64,000 bases of DNA, taken from Novosphingobium sp. (GTDB lineage: Bacteria > Pseudomonadota > Alphaproteobacteria > Sphingomonadales > Sphingomonadaceae). The notes beneath the pieces were generated by a model, which saw only the letters and a list, made by a program, of their open reading frames with translations, made no database searches and was not told the DNA's origin. Of the stretch, positions 1 through 9,320 are shown piece by piece; positions within the stretch are counted from its first letter, which is position 1, and every line of letters starts with the position of its first letter. A program made the translations under genes and the position numbers. The stretch spans positions 62,001 to 126,000 of the forward strand of contig NZ_JAUYNB010000008.1 of NCBI RefSeq assembly GCF_030699305.1. The letters are read 5' to 3'.

Positions 1-229
1 AATAGGCCATGCGGGTGGGATCATAACCCGCGTCGTCCCACACGAAGATCCGCCAGGTCACCGTCTTGCGGTTGGGATAGAACGGCGTGTGGATCCAGCA
101 GCCGATCTTGCGCGCCGGAATGTTGAACGACCACCAGTTGGTTTCCGTTTCATAGGGATCGTCCGACAACTGGTGATAGCAGTCGTCCTCCGGCTTGAAG
201 GCATAGGGATCGTTTTCAGGCGCGCTCAT
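1..229 (-). CDS. Partial CDS (C-terminal part off the window), conserved hypothetical; N-term MSAPENDPYAFKPEDDCYHQLSDDPYETETNWWSFNIPARKIGCWIHTPFYPNRKTVTWRIF
   Basis: Manual translation of the minus strand from ATG at 229; open to the window edge; not in the supplied ORF track. Possibly AttH/hydroxyneurosporene-synthase-like, but this is weak. Confidence 0.6.
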   Translation of the reverse strand, partial: MSAPENDPYAFKPEDDCYHQLSDDPYETETNWWSFNIPARKIGCWIHTPFYPNRKTVTWRIFVWDDAGYDPTRMAY

Positions 230-262
230 CAGGGCTCTCTTCCACTCACAGTTTCGCGCTAA

Positions 263-282
263 TAGTAAACCTGGTTATATAT
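263..282. promoter_or_regulatory. Operator-like site 1 (rc: CATATATAACCAGGTTTACT)
   Basis: Matches the pseudo-palindrome shared by 7 promoter regions; lies in a divergent intergenic region. Confidence 0.7.
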
Positions 283-381
283 GTTTCAAGCCCTGTTCGG
301 CAGATTGCACTTGACGGCACGGTCGTTTCAGGTGGAAAACTGACGCAACGTCAATAATGACCGCCCCACGGGAGATACCGC

Positions 382-792
382 TTGCGCCCCCTGCCCGAAC
401 TTACGCCCGAAAACACCGCGTTCTGGACCGGTGGCGCGCGCGGCGAACTGATGATCGCCTGCTGTAATGATTGCAACACCGCGATCCATCCGCCGCAGAT
501 CGTCTGCCCGGCCTGCCTGTCGCGCAATGTCGCGGCGCGGGCGATGGCGGGAACGGGCACGGTCTATACCTTCACGGTCAACCATCAGCCCTGGCTGCCC
601 GATATGGCCGTGCCGTTTGCGCTGGCCGTGGTCGATGTCGATGGCGCCCCCGGCGTGCGGGTGACCGCGCCGGTGATCTCGGACCAGCCTGAGACGGTTC
701 AGATCGGCCAGCGGATGCAAATCCGGTTCGAGGCGGCAGGCGATGTCTGGCTGCCGAAATGGCAACCGCTTGAAACGGGAGCATGCGCATGA
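382..792 (+). CDS. DUF35/OB-fold protein with Zn-ribbon (CNDC...CPAC); TTG start preceded by GGGAG
   Basis: Zn-ribbon plus OB-fold pattern; directly upstream of and overlapping a thiolase-like gene. Confidence 0.85.
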   Translation: MRPLPELTPENTAFWTGGARGELMIACCNDCNTAIHPPQIVCPACLSRNVAARAMAGTGTVYTFTVNHQPWLPDMAVPFALAVVDVDGAPGVRVTAPVISDQPETVQIGQRMQIRFEAAGDVWLPKWQPLETGACA

Positions 793-1961
793 CCATGGGC
801 AAAGCCGCGATCACCGGCACCGGCATGTCGACCATCGGTCGCAACACCGGCCGCCCCGCGATGGATCACCTGCTCGAAGCCGCGCAGCAGGCGCTGGCCT
901 CTGCCGGGCTGACCCGCGCCGATATCGACGGGATCTGCACCTATCCGGGCAAGACCGACAACTCCCCCGGCCAGTCCCCGCTGGGCACGGGCGAGGTGCG
1001 CGGTGCGCTGGGCCTCAAGACCCGCTGGCACAGCGCCGTCCCCGATGGCCCGGCGCAGATGGCCCCGATCATGGTGGCGGCGATGGCGGTGATGACGGGA
1101 CAGGCGCGCCACGTGCTGTGCTTTCGCGCGCTGACCGAAAGCTCATCGCAAAGCGCGGGACGGCGCGCCAGTATTGCGGGGGCAGGCAAACCCCAGATTG
1201 GCGGCTGGCTCAGCTGGCTGGTTTCCGTAGGGGCCATGTCGGCCTCCAACTGGGCGGGCTGGATGGCCACGCGCTATTTCCACGAATTCGGGATGACGCG
1301 CGAGCATCTGGGCATGGTCGCCACCGGCCAGCGCCAGTTCGCGCTGATGAACCCGGCCGCCGTGATGCAAAAGCCGCTGAGCATGGCCGACTATCACGAC
1401 GCGCGGATGATCTCGTCCCCGCTGGGACTGTTCGATTGCGATATCCCGATTGACGGCGCGGCGGTGGTGATTGTCTCCGCTGCGGACGCAGCCCGCGATT
1501 GCGCGCGTGCGCCATTGCGGATCGAGGCGCTCGGATCGGCGCTGCAATCGCAGGAAACATGGGACCAGCGGCCTGACCTTACCACCATGGGTGCGCACGA
1601 TGCCAGCGCGGACTTGTGGGCGCGGACCGATTTCAAGCCCGCCGATGTGGATGTGCTGGCGCTTTATGACGGGTTCAGCATTTTTGTGCCGATGTGGCTG
1701 GAAGCACTGGGCTTCTGCGGCCACGGCGAGGCAAAGGACTTCATCGCCGCCGGCAACATCGGCCCCGGTGGGCGGTTCCCGGTCAACACCGGCGGCGGGC
1801 AACTGTCGGGCGGGCGGCTCCACGGGTTCGGCCTGCTCCACGAAGCCTGCCAGCAACTGTGGGGCGATACGGGAGCGCGGCAGGTGGCGGATGCGAAGAC
1901 CGCCGTCTGCGGCATGGGCGGCGGGTTCATTGCCGGGGCCATGCTGCTCAACCGCGATTGA
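783..1961 (+). CDS. Lipid-transfer/SCPx-type thiolase-like protein (putative retro-aldolase subunit)
   Basis: ALYDGFS...NTGGGQLSGGRLHGFG...EACQQLWG motifs; no nucleophilic Cys at the thiolase position. Confidence 0.85.
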   Translation: MRMTMGKAAITGTGMSTIGRNTGRPAMDHLLEAAQQALASAGLTRADIDGICTYPGKTDNSPGQSPLGTGEVRGALGLKTRWHSAVPDGPAQMAPIMVAAMAVMTGQARHVLCFRALTESSSQSAGRRASIAGAGKPQIGGWLSWLVSVGAMSASNWAGWMATRYFHEFGMTREHLGMVATGQRQFALMNPAAVMQKPLSMADYHDARMISSPLGLFDCDIPIDGAAVVIVSAADAARDCARAPLRIEALGSALQSQETWDQRPDLTTMGAHDASADLWARTDFKPADVDVLALYDGFSIFVPMWLEALGFCGHGEAKDFIAAGNIGPGGRFPVNTGGGQLSGGRLHGFGLLHEACQQLWGDTGARQVADAKTAVCGMGGGFIAGAMLLNRD

Positions 1962-1987
1962 GTTTTGTCGGCAGCAAATCAACCACG

Positions 1988-2061
1988 CCCGTTCGTGTCG
2001 AGCGAAGTCGAGACACATCGCGCCGCGCCAGCGTGTCTCGACTTCGCTCGACACGAACGGG
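1988..2061. repeat. Perfect 29-bp inverted repeat with 16-nt loop (REP-like / bidirectional terminator)
   Basis: CCCGTTCGTGTCGAGCGAAGTCGAGACAC ... GTGTCTCGACTTCGCTCGACACGAACGGG between convergent genes. Confidence 0.9.
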
Positions 2062-2064
2062 GGG

Positions 2065-3399
2065 TTAGTTTGAAAAAGCTACTGTACCGCCGATAATCGT
2101 TGCCCGCACCCGCTCGGCGCAGAGGTCAGCCAGCACATCGGTCATGGTGCCTGCACACAGGATCAGGTCAGCCGACGCGCCCACGGCAATCTCGCCCTGG
2201 GCATAGAGCGCCAGCGCAGCTGCAGCGGCAATCGCCTCGCCCTGCCCCAGCAGCTGGCCATCGCGAGTCAGCCGGTCGCGTGCAGTGCGCATGCCCAGCC
2301 ACGGGTCGATGCCCGCATAAGGTGCGTCCGATCCGGCCCGCAGCGCAATGCCAGCGGCCAGCAGGCTGCCTGCGCGATAGAGTTCGTCCCACTGCTCCGC
2401 CCCCAGCGTCGCGCGATAGCGGTCCCCGCGGTCGTGAATGAAGGCCGGGTTGGTCACGACCGTCAGCCCGGCCTCGGCCATCACCGGGATGAAGGCGGCA
2501 GGGATCATACCGCCGTGTTCGATCCGGTCGCCGGCGCGCGCGCCGCCTGCCTGATCGAGCGCGGCGATGAACAGCGCCAGTTCCGCCTCGGTCACGCAGT
2601 GCGCGGCGACGTTTCGCCCGGCCTGCCGCGCCCAGCCGATCCGCGCAGCCAGCGCATCCAGCGCGGGCGGATCGCGTTCGTCGATCAGCAGCTTGAGCGG
2701 CCCCAGCGCATAGCCCGCCCCCGGCTTCAGCGCCTCGCTGCCCATCAGCACCAGCCGCTGCGGCAGCTTGCCCACCAGCAGCGCGGCTTCGGCGGGGCCG
2801 TTGTTGGCGCCCGCGTCGGTCAGCCCGGTCAGACCAAGTGCAGCCAGATCCTGCCCCAGTCCGGCCAGATCGGGCACGGCGGCGGGCAGCGCGGCGGCAA
2901 GCCACTGATCCTCGCGCCAGAACCGACCGGTTGGCTGCCCGTGCGCATCGCGCTCTGCGCCTGATGGCGGCGGCGTATCGCCGAGCAGCGCCAGCGCGGC
3001 GGAATTGAGCGCCCACAGCGCCCCGGTGCGGTCTTGCAGCCGCAGCGGGGTGCCTGCCAGCCACTGATCCAGCAGCGCGGCATCAGGCAACCCGCCCGCA
3101 CGCTCGTCATAGCTCACCGCCCGGACCCACCCACCATGGCGCCGCCCCGCGACCAGCGCCTGAGCAACCGCCGCCGCATCGACCAGCCCGGTCAGGTCCA
3201 CCGAATGCCGCCGCGCAGCAGTCGCCAGAATGTGCAAATGGTGATCGTGCAGCCCCGGCAACAGCACATCGCCGCGCCCGTCGATTTCCGCCGTGCCGCG
3301 CGGAAGGTTGCGGCCAATTGTGGTAATCCGTCCGTCCGCCAGCGCGAGATCGACTGCCGCCCCGCCCCACGGACGCACATCGCGCAGCACCAGCGTCAT
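2065..3399 (-). CDS. Amidohydrolase family protein (YtcJ-like)
   Basis: GRGDVLLPGLHDHHLHI, AHCVTEAELALF, RIEHGGMIP, AGSDAPYAG motifs; ATG at 3399 overlaps the upstream stop (ATGA). Confidence 0.8.
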   Translation of the reverse strand: MTLVLRDVRPWGGAAVDLALADGRITTIGRNLPRGTAEIDGRGDVLLPGLHDHHLHILATAARRHSVDLTGLVDAAAVAQALVAGRRHGGWVRAVSYDERAGGLPDAALLDQWLAGTPLRLQDRTGALWALNSAALALLGDTPPPSGAERDAHGQPTGRFWREDQWLAAALPAAVPDLAGLGQDLAALGLTGLTDAGANNGPAEAALLVGKLPQRLVLMGSEALKPGAGYALGPLKLLIDERDPPALDALAARIGWARQAGRNVAAHCVTEAELALFIAALDQAGGARAGDRIEHGGMIPAAFIPVMAEAGLTVVTNPAFIHDRGDRYRATLGAEQWDELYRAGSLLAAGIALRAGSDAPYAGIDPWLGMRTARDRLTRDGQLLGQGEAIAAAAALALYAQGEIAVGASADLILCAGTMTDVLADLCAERVRATIIGGTVAFSN

Positions 3400-4319
3400 G
3401 CCAGCCGCTCCGCATAGGCCGCCGCGACCCGCGCCATTGCCATGTCGATCAGCCCGCGCTGGCCCGCCAGCACTGCCAGCGCGGCTTCCAGCCCGGTCAG
3501 CGGATCGGCCAGCGCATCGCCCAGGAAGCGCGGCTCGCCCTGCTCCCACCGGACCAGCCCGCCCGCCGCCGCGCAATCATCGCCAAACCCCACCCGCGCC
3601 GCGCCCGCCCCGGTGAAGCCGTGCGCGGTGATTGCCGCCCAGGTGAGGTGCGGGAAAGCCGCAGGCCTCAGCCCCAGCCGCGCAAGCGCAGCAGGCCGCG
3701 CGCTGGTGACCACCACATCGGCGTTGGCCAGTTCAGCCAACAATCGCTCGCGCCCACCGGGCGTGCGCAAATCGAGCGCCAGCCGCGCCTTGCCCGCATT
3801 GATCCGCGCATCGAGCCGCGGCGATCCCGCCGGGGTGGGATCGGGCCGCCCCACACTTTCGATCCGCAGCACCTCTGCCCCGGCCCGCGCCAGCAATCCC
3901 GCACAGAGCGGCCCGGCCCAGAGCGCCGACAGGTCCACCACCCGGCACGGAACCGTGCGGCCGCCCGGCGGCGCAAGGGCTTGCGGTGCACTTTCCCCCA
4001 CCACAGCGACCGGCAGTTGCAGTTCCGCCGCGCGGTGCATGAAATCTGCCGCCGCGCTCTCCCGCGCTGCTGCCGTGACAGCCTCCCACGGATCGCCATC
4101 CCGTCCGGTCAGCGCCGGGATCAGATCCAGATCATCCTCGCGCGCCAGATTGAGGGCGATCCAGCCGTCCTGCGCGGCGATCAACCGGCAGGAACCGTTG
4201 GCCGAAACCCGCCCCGGCGCGGCCAGTCCGCCCGGCGCGTCGCGGGTCAGCAAATCTGGCGGAGACAGGCCCAGTCCGGCCAGTCGCAGCGCCAGCAACT
4301 CGTGCAACCGCTCCATCAT
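3396..4319 (-). CDS. CaiB/BaiF family CoA transferase, apparent permuted segment order
   Basis: VVDLSALWAGPLCAGLLARAGAEVLRIES located mid-protein. Confidence 0.75.
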   Translation of the reverse strand: MMERLHELLALRLAGLGLSPPDLLTRDAPGGLAAPGRVSANGSCRLIAAQDGWIALNLAREDDLDLIPALTGRDGDPWEAVTAAARESAAADFMHRAAELQLPVAVVGESAPQALAPPGGRTVPCRVVDLSALWAGPLCAGLLARAGAEVLRIESVGRPDPTPAGSPRLDARINAGKARLALDLRTPGGRERLLAELANADVVVTSARPAALARLGLRPAAFPHLTWAAITAHGFTGAGAARVGFGDDCAAAGGLVRWEQGEPRFLGDALADPLTGLEAALAVLAGQRGLIDMAMARVAAAYAERLA

Positions 4320-5308
4320 GGTTCAATGCTGTGGATCAGACCCCAGTCAAACGCCTGCCCTGCCCCGATCCGGAACGCGCCGAGCGTCAGCCACAGCAGC
4401 CGGTGCCGTCCGATGGCGCGGGCGAGACTGACCGTGCCGCCCGCGCCGGGGATCAGCCCCATGCGCAGTTCGGGCAATTGCACAATCAGGTCGGGCGCGC
4501 CGGTTCGCCTCGCAGCGGCAGCGGGCACTTCGATGCCGGAGCCGATGCACGCGCCGTGCAGATGGGTTGCGGCCCGGCTCCCCAGCCGGTGCAGCAGCCG
4601 CCCGCAGGAGCGCTGGGTGCGGATCACGTGCGCGGCGGCGAGATCACGCGCGGTGCCGAATTCAGGCAAATCACCGCCGGTCGAAAAGCACCGCCCCTCA
4701 CCGCGCAAGGTCAGGCTGGGCAGGCTGGGGTCTTCCAGCACGTTGGCAAGCGCCTCATACAGCGCATCGCGCATCGCGGCGGTCATGGCGTTGCGGTTGC
4801 CGGGCGAGGCCAACGTCAGGGTTACGTGATCATCGGCGCGGTCATAGCGCACCGGGTCAGCGGCTTGCGCACCGCTTTCGCCGTGCGGCGCGGCGGCCAG
4901 CCAGCGGGCGAACTCGGCCCCGCCCAGCAGCGTGGAATAGGCCAGCGATTCCAGCTCCAGCGCGGCTTCGAACTCCAGCCCCTCGCCCAGCCGCAGCACC
5001 CGCGCCAGCATGGCGGTAGCAATCGGGCTTTGCGCCGCCGTTGCCCGCACGGCCGCCAGCTGCGCATCCAGCCGGTCCGGCGCAATGCGGACCCACGGCG
5101 CGGGTGCATCAGCCCGGGTCGTGACCATGGCGTCGTAATCAGCGGGATCGAGCATGGGCAGCGCGCCCGCGCGGTCCACCGCAACGATCACCCCGCCTGC
5201 AGGCAGGGCATCGCCCGCCTCGACCAACACCAGCGGCGATCCGGTCAGCGGAGAGTGCGCTTCGGCGCCGATCAGGTCGGATGGAATGGTTGGCATCGCC
5301 TGTTCCAT
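4316..5308 (-). CDS. Enoyl-CoA hydratase/isomerase family protein with N-terminal extension
   Basis: GNRNAMTAAMRDAL, CFSTGGDLPEFG, HGACIGSGIEVPA, MGLIPGAGGTVSLARAIGRHR crotonase motifs. Confidence 0.8.
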   Translation of the reverse strand: MEQAMPTIPSDLIGAEAHSPLTGSPLVLVEAGDALPAGGVIVAVDRAGALPMLDPADYDAMVTTRADAPAPWVRIAPDRLDAQLAAVRATAAQSPIATAMLARVLRLGEGLEFEAALELESLAYSTLLGGAEFARWLAAAPHGESGAQAADPVRYDRADDHVTLTLASPGNRNAMTAAMRDALYEALANVLEDPSLPSLTLRGEGRCFSTGGDLPEFGTARDLAAAHVIRTQRSCGRLLHRLGSRAATHLHGACIGSGIEVPAAAARRTGAPDLIVQLPELRMGLIPGAGGTVSLARAIGRHRLLWLTLGAFRIGAGQAFDWGLIHSIEP

Positions 5309-5336
5309 CGACCAAACGGGCCTGCCACGCAATGGG

Positions 5337-6581
5337 TCAGGCAATGGCCCCCTTGCCCTTCAGTTCCTCGATCCGGTCCCAGTCGAGGCCCAGTTCCATC
5401 AGGAACAGTTCGGTATGCTCACTGGCCTCTGGCGCGCGGGTGTTGGTGACGGCGGCCTTGTCGAACTGCACCGGGTTGGCGACCAGCTTGATCGGCGGGC
5501 CTCCGTCTGCGCTGTCGACTTCGAAGATCCAGCCGTTGGCCTGAACCTGTTCGTCGTGCTCGACATCGGCGGGGGATTGATAGGCCGCCCACTGGCCCTT
5601 CATCGTCTTCAGGCGTTCCAACCAATAGGCGAACGGCTGAGCGGCCATGGCCCGCTTCACTTCGGCAAAGGCGGCCGCAGAGTTTTCCCACAATTTCTCA
5701 ATCGTCGAAAACCGGGGATCGTTCGCACAGTCCGAGATGCCAAGGTGGGCGAACGTATCCGCGATCAGCGGCGCGGGTGACAGCACGGTCAGGTTGATGA
5801 AGCCGCCATCACTGGTCTTGAACACGCCCATGAACGGATTGGTGCCAACCACGTCCTGCCCGGGCAGCGCGTTGGCGAACGGATTGACGTTCAGTTCCAT
5901 GCACACATCGATGCTGCACGCGGTCGCCCAGATGCCCGATGACAGCAGCGAAACGTCCACCTCGGTCGCCTCGCCCGTGCGTTCGCGGTGGAACAGCGCG
6001 GCGGCGATCCCGCCCGCGATGTTCATGCCGCCGATAGTATCGCCGTAAGCCGGTCCCGGCTGGGTCAGCGGCCCTTCCAGTTCCCTCGGCGTGACCAGCA
6101 CGGCTGATCCGCCGCGCGCCCAATAGGCCGTGGAATCGAACCCGCCCTTGTCGCGTTCCGGCCCCTTTTCGCCAAACGCCGACCCGCGCACATAGATGAT
6201 GTTCGGATTGGCCGCGCGGATTTGGTCGACGTCGATCCCCAGCTTTTGCCGGGCCGATGGCAGGTAGTTGGTCAGGAACACATCGCAGGTCTTGGCGATG
6301 GCATAGATCAGCTCGCGGCCCTCGGCGGTCGAAATGTCGATTCCCACGCTGCGCTTGCCACGGTTGGGGTGCTGCATCAGCGAGGAGCGCTGCGGATTGA
6401 CCGCCAGACGCTGCAATTCCTTGATCCCGCGCTGGGCATCGCCGCGCACCGGGTGCTCGATCTTGATCACGTCCGCGCCCCAGTCGGTCAGCACCGCGCC
6501 TGCCGCCGGAACGAACGTGAACTGCGCGACTTCAAGGACCCGCACGCCCTCCATTACCTTGGTCATGTCCTGCCCTTTCAA
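5337..6581 (-). CDS. CaiB/BaiF family (class III) CoA transferase
   Basis: [53 protein letters not shown]. Confidence 0.9.
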   Translation of the reverse strand: MKGQDMTKVMEGVRVLEVAQFTFVPAAGAVLTDWGADVIKIEHPVRGDAQRGIKELQRLAVNPQRSSLMQHPNRGKRSVGIDISTAEGRELIYAIAKTCDVFLTNYLPSARQKLGIDVDQIRAANPNIIYVRGSAFGEKGPERDKGGFDSTAYWARGGSAVLVTPRELEGPLTQPGPAYGDTIGGMNIAGGIAAALFHRERTGEATEVDVSLLSSGIWATACSIDVCMELNVNPFANALPGQDVVGTNPFMGVFKTSDGGFINLTVLSPAPLIADTFAHLGISDCANDPRFSTIEKLWENSAAAFAEVKRAMAAQPFAYWLERLKTMKGQWAAYQSPADVEHDEQVQANGWIFEVDSADGGPPIKLVANPVQFDKAAVTNTRAPEASEHTELFLMELGLDWDRIEELKGKGAIA

Positions 6582-8053
6582 GCCGCGTGGAAGCTGATCA
6601 CTTTTTGATAGGTGAACTCGTTCAGCCCATCCTCGCCATATTCGCGGCCATAGCCGGACCGCTTGATCCCGCCGAACGGCGCGTCGGACAGCATCGTGCC
6701 GCCGCCGCCATTGATCGAAACGCTGCCGGTCCGGATGCGCAGCGCCATTTCAAACGCGCGGCCCGCGTCAGCCGAACAGATCGCGCCGGACAGGCCGAAA
6801 TCGCTGGCGTTGGCGAGCGCGATGGCTTCATCGTCATCGTCGAACCCGATCACGGCGCCAATCGGGCCGAACACTTCTTCCTGCGCCAGCCGGCTGTCGT
6901 TGCGGACATTGTCGAACAACGTCGGCTGGAAATAGAACCCCTTGTCCAGGCCGTCCGGGCGCTGCCCCCCGGCGACCAGCGTGGCGCCTTCATCCTGCGC
7001 GATGGCCACATAGCGTTCGGTCCGCTCGCGCGCGACGGCGCGGATCAGGGGGCCGTAATTGACCGTGGGGTCCGCCGGGTTACCGATCTTCAGATGGCCC
7101 AGCATGGCCTGCAAGGTCGCCACGAATTGCGGGCGCACCGAGTTGTGGACCAGATGCCGCGTGGTCAGTGCGCAGCCCTGCCCGCAATGGACGGTGAACC
7201 CGCCGAGCGCCGCCGCTGCCGCTTCCTGGATATTGGCATCGGCCCGCACGATCAGGGCCGATTTGCCCCCCAGTTCCATCACGATCCGCTTCAGCGTGGG
7301 CGCGCCCTGCGCCTGGATCATTTCGCCGACTTTGTCCGATCCGGTAAAGTGGACCAGATCGACGCGGGGATCGGTGGTGAGCAGCTTGCCCGCTTCGATA
7401 TCGCCGGTGACGATGGACAGGACGCCCCTCGGCAGGCCGACCTCGTCCGCGATCTCGCCCAGGATAAGCGCCTGCATCGGGGTATAGGGCGACGGTTTCA
7501 GCACCACGGTGCAGCCCACCACCAGCGCGGGCACGACTTTGCCGATGTTGAGGAAGAACGGGAAGTTGTAGGGCGAAATCGCCGCCACCACGCCCACCGG
7601 CTCGCGGCTGACCACGCCCGTGCCCAGCGTCTTGCCGCCAGCGGCGTTGGGGGTCAGCTCGATCGGCAGCGGGGTGATCGCCGGGCGGCTCGCCAGTTCC
7701 ACGGTGCGGCGAGCGTGCTTCATCGGGATGCCGTATTGCAGGAACTCGGCCAGCATCCGGGTCGATCCTGCCTCGGCCACGATCATGTCGACAATCTCGG
7801 CCTTGCGGGCGTCGATGGCGTCGAGGAACCGGGTCATCAGGGCCTGCCGCCGGGCCACGGGCCAATGCGGCCAATCGGTGTGATCGAACGCATGGCGCGC
7901 CGCTGCAATCGCGGCGTCAACTTGCGCGGCGCTGCCCACGGGAGCGTCGATCAACAGGCTTTCATCGGCCGGGTTGATCACCGGTTCGCGCGTTTCGGTC
8001 GGCTGCCATTCGCCGCCGATGTAGATGCAACCGGGGTGTTTCAGATAGGCCAT
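6578..8053 (-). CDS. Aldehyde dehydrogenase family protein
   Basis: [43 protein letters not shown] motifs. Confidence 0.92.
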   Translation of the reverse strand: MAYLKHPGCIYIGGEWQPTETREPVINPADESLLIDAPVGSAAQVDAAIAAARHAFDHTDWPHWPVARRQALMTRFLDAIDARKAEIVDMIVAEAGSTRMLAEFLQYGIPMKHARRTVELASRPAITPLPIELTPNAAGGKTLGTGVVSREPVGVVAAISPYNFPFFLNIGKVVPALVVGCTVVLKPSPYTPMQALILGEIADEVGLPRGVLSIVTGDIEAGKLLTTDPRVDLVHFTGSDKVGEMIQAQGAPTLKRIVMELGGKSALIVRADANIQEAAAAALGGFTVHCGQGCALTTRHLVHNSVRPQFVATLQAMLGHLKIGNPADPTVNYGPLIRAVARERTERYVAIAQDEGATLVAGGQRPDGLDKGFYFQPTLFDNVRNDSRLAQEEVFGPIGAVIGFDDDDEAIALANASDFGLSGAICSADAGRAFEMALRIRTGSVSINGGGGTMLSDAPFGGIKRSGYGREYGEDGLNEFTYQKVISFHAA

Positions 8054-8063
8054 CGTCGATCCT

Positions 8064-9320
8064 TCAAGACTTGGCGGCAACGTCCCAGACGATGGGCAGG
8101 TTGCGAATGGACAGCAGACCGGCGGTCACGGTGGTGTCCGCGCCGGGTTTCACCCGGAACGTCGGCACGCGGGCCAGAAATTCTTCCAGCAGGATGCGCA
8201 GTTCACGCCGGGCGAGATGCGCGCCAAGGCACAGATGGACCCCGCCAACGAAAGTGTAATGCCGGTTGGCGCTGCGGGCCGCATCGAACGTGCGAGGATC
8301 GTCGAACTGAGCGGGATCGAAATTGCCGCTCGTGTTGAGGCAGGTCATGTAATCGCCTGCTTTCAGCGTCACCCCGTCCCAGTCCAGATCCTGCTTCACC
8401 AGCCGGAACGAATTGACCAGCGGCTGCATGCGCAGGAATTCCTCGACCGCGCTGTGGTTCAGTTCCGGATGATCGCGCAGGCGCTGCTGAAGCGGCTGAT
8501 CCAGCGCCATGCGGCGGAACATCTGACTGATCGTGGAGGCGACCGTATCCAGCCCGCCCAGCCACAGGAACCAGGTCATCCCGATGATCTCGTCCGCGCT
8601 CATCGGCTGACCATCGATCACGCCATTGGCGATATGGCTGCCCAGCTTGTCATCGGGGTTGGCCTGCTTGTCGGCGATTAATTCGCGCAAGTAGGCGATC
8701 ACCTGCCGCACCGCCGCGCCCATCCGGGCGTGATCGCGCGAATGCAGGATTTCGTATTCCCACGCCAGGAACTGTTCGAACATCGCGAACGGCAGGCCCA
8801 TCAGGTCCAGGAACACCCGCACCGGATAGACCCGGCCAAAGTCATACGCGATGTCGACTTCGCCGAGGTGCGCAAAGCTGTCGATCATTTCCACCGCCAT
8901 CGCCCGCACTTTGGGTTCCAGAACCTTTAGCGCTACGGGCGTGAAATGGCCGTTCAGGAACTTGCGGTACTTGCCATGCTGCGGCGGATCGATCCCCAGC
9001 GGGATCGATGGAAACGTCTCTCCGGCGAGCGACTGGAACTGCGCCACGCCTTTGGTGGAGAAGGTATCGTTGTCCTCATAGACCCGGCGAATGTCCTCGT
9101 AATGCGCCACCGTCCAGGTGCCGGACGACTTGTCGCCGAACGGATAGGGGCTGTAGAGCAAACGCGGCACGCCGGGCGCGCGCAGCGCATCGGTTGGGGC
9201 ATAGGGGTCCAGCAGGTCGTTCCGGCCACCACCCAGGGCAAACCGCACATCCACCACGCGATCGCGCGGGACATGTGCGGGGGCGGGTTCATCAACCCGC
9301 CATTCCGTCAGCATGCTCAT
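8064..9320 (-). CDS. Cytochrome P450, CYP101 (P450cam)-like
   Basis: I-helix WLGGLDTVAST, K-helix EEFLR, heme loop FVGGVHLCLGAHLARRE. Confidence 0.9.
   Translation of the reverse strand: MSMLTEWRVDEPAPAHVPRDRVVDVRFALGGGRNDLLDPYAPTDALRAPGVPRLLYSPYPFGDKSSGTWTVAHYEDIRRVYEDNDTFSTKGVAQFQSLAGETFPSIPLGIDPPQHGKYRKFLNGHFTPVALKVLEPKVRAMAVEMIDSFAHLGEVDIAYDFGRVYPVRVFLDLMGLPFAMFEQFLAWEYEILHSRDHARMGAAVRQVIAYLRELIADKQANPDDKLGSHIANGVIDGQPMSADEIIGMTWFLWLGGLDTVASTISQMFRRMALDQPLQQRLRDHPELNHSAVEEFLRMQPLVNSFRLVKQDLDWDGVTLKAGDYMTCLNTSGNFDPAQFDDPRTFDAARSANRHYTFVGGVHLCLGAHLARRELRILLEEFLARVPTFRVKPGADTTVTAGLLSIRNLPIVWDVAAKS

Noticed and set aside
6587-8338. 583-aa plus-strand ORF
   Set aside because: Antisense to the aldehyde dehydrogenase gene.
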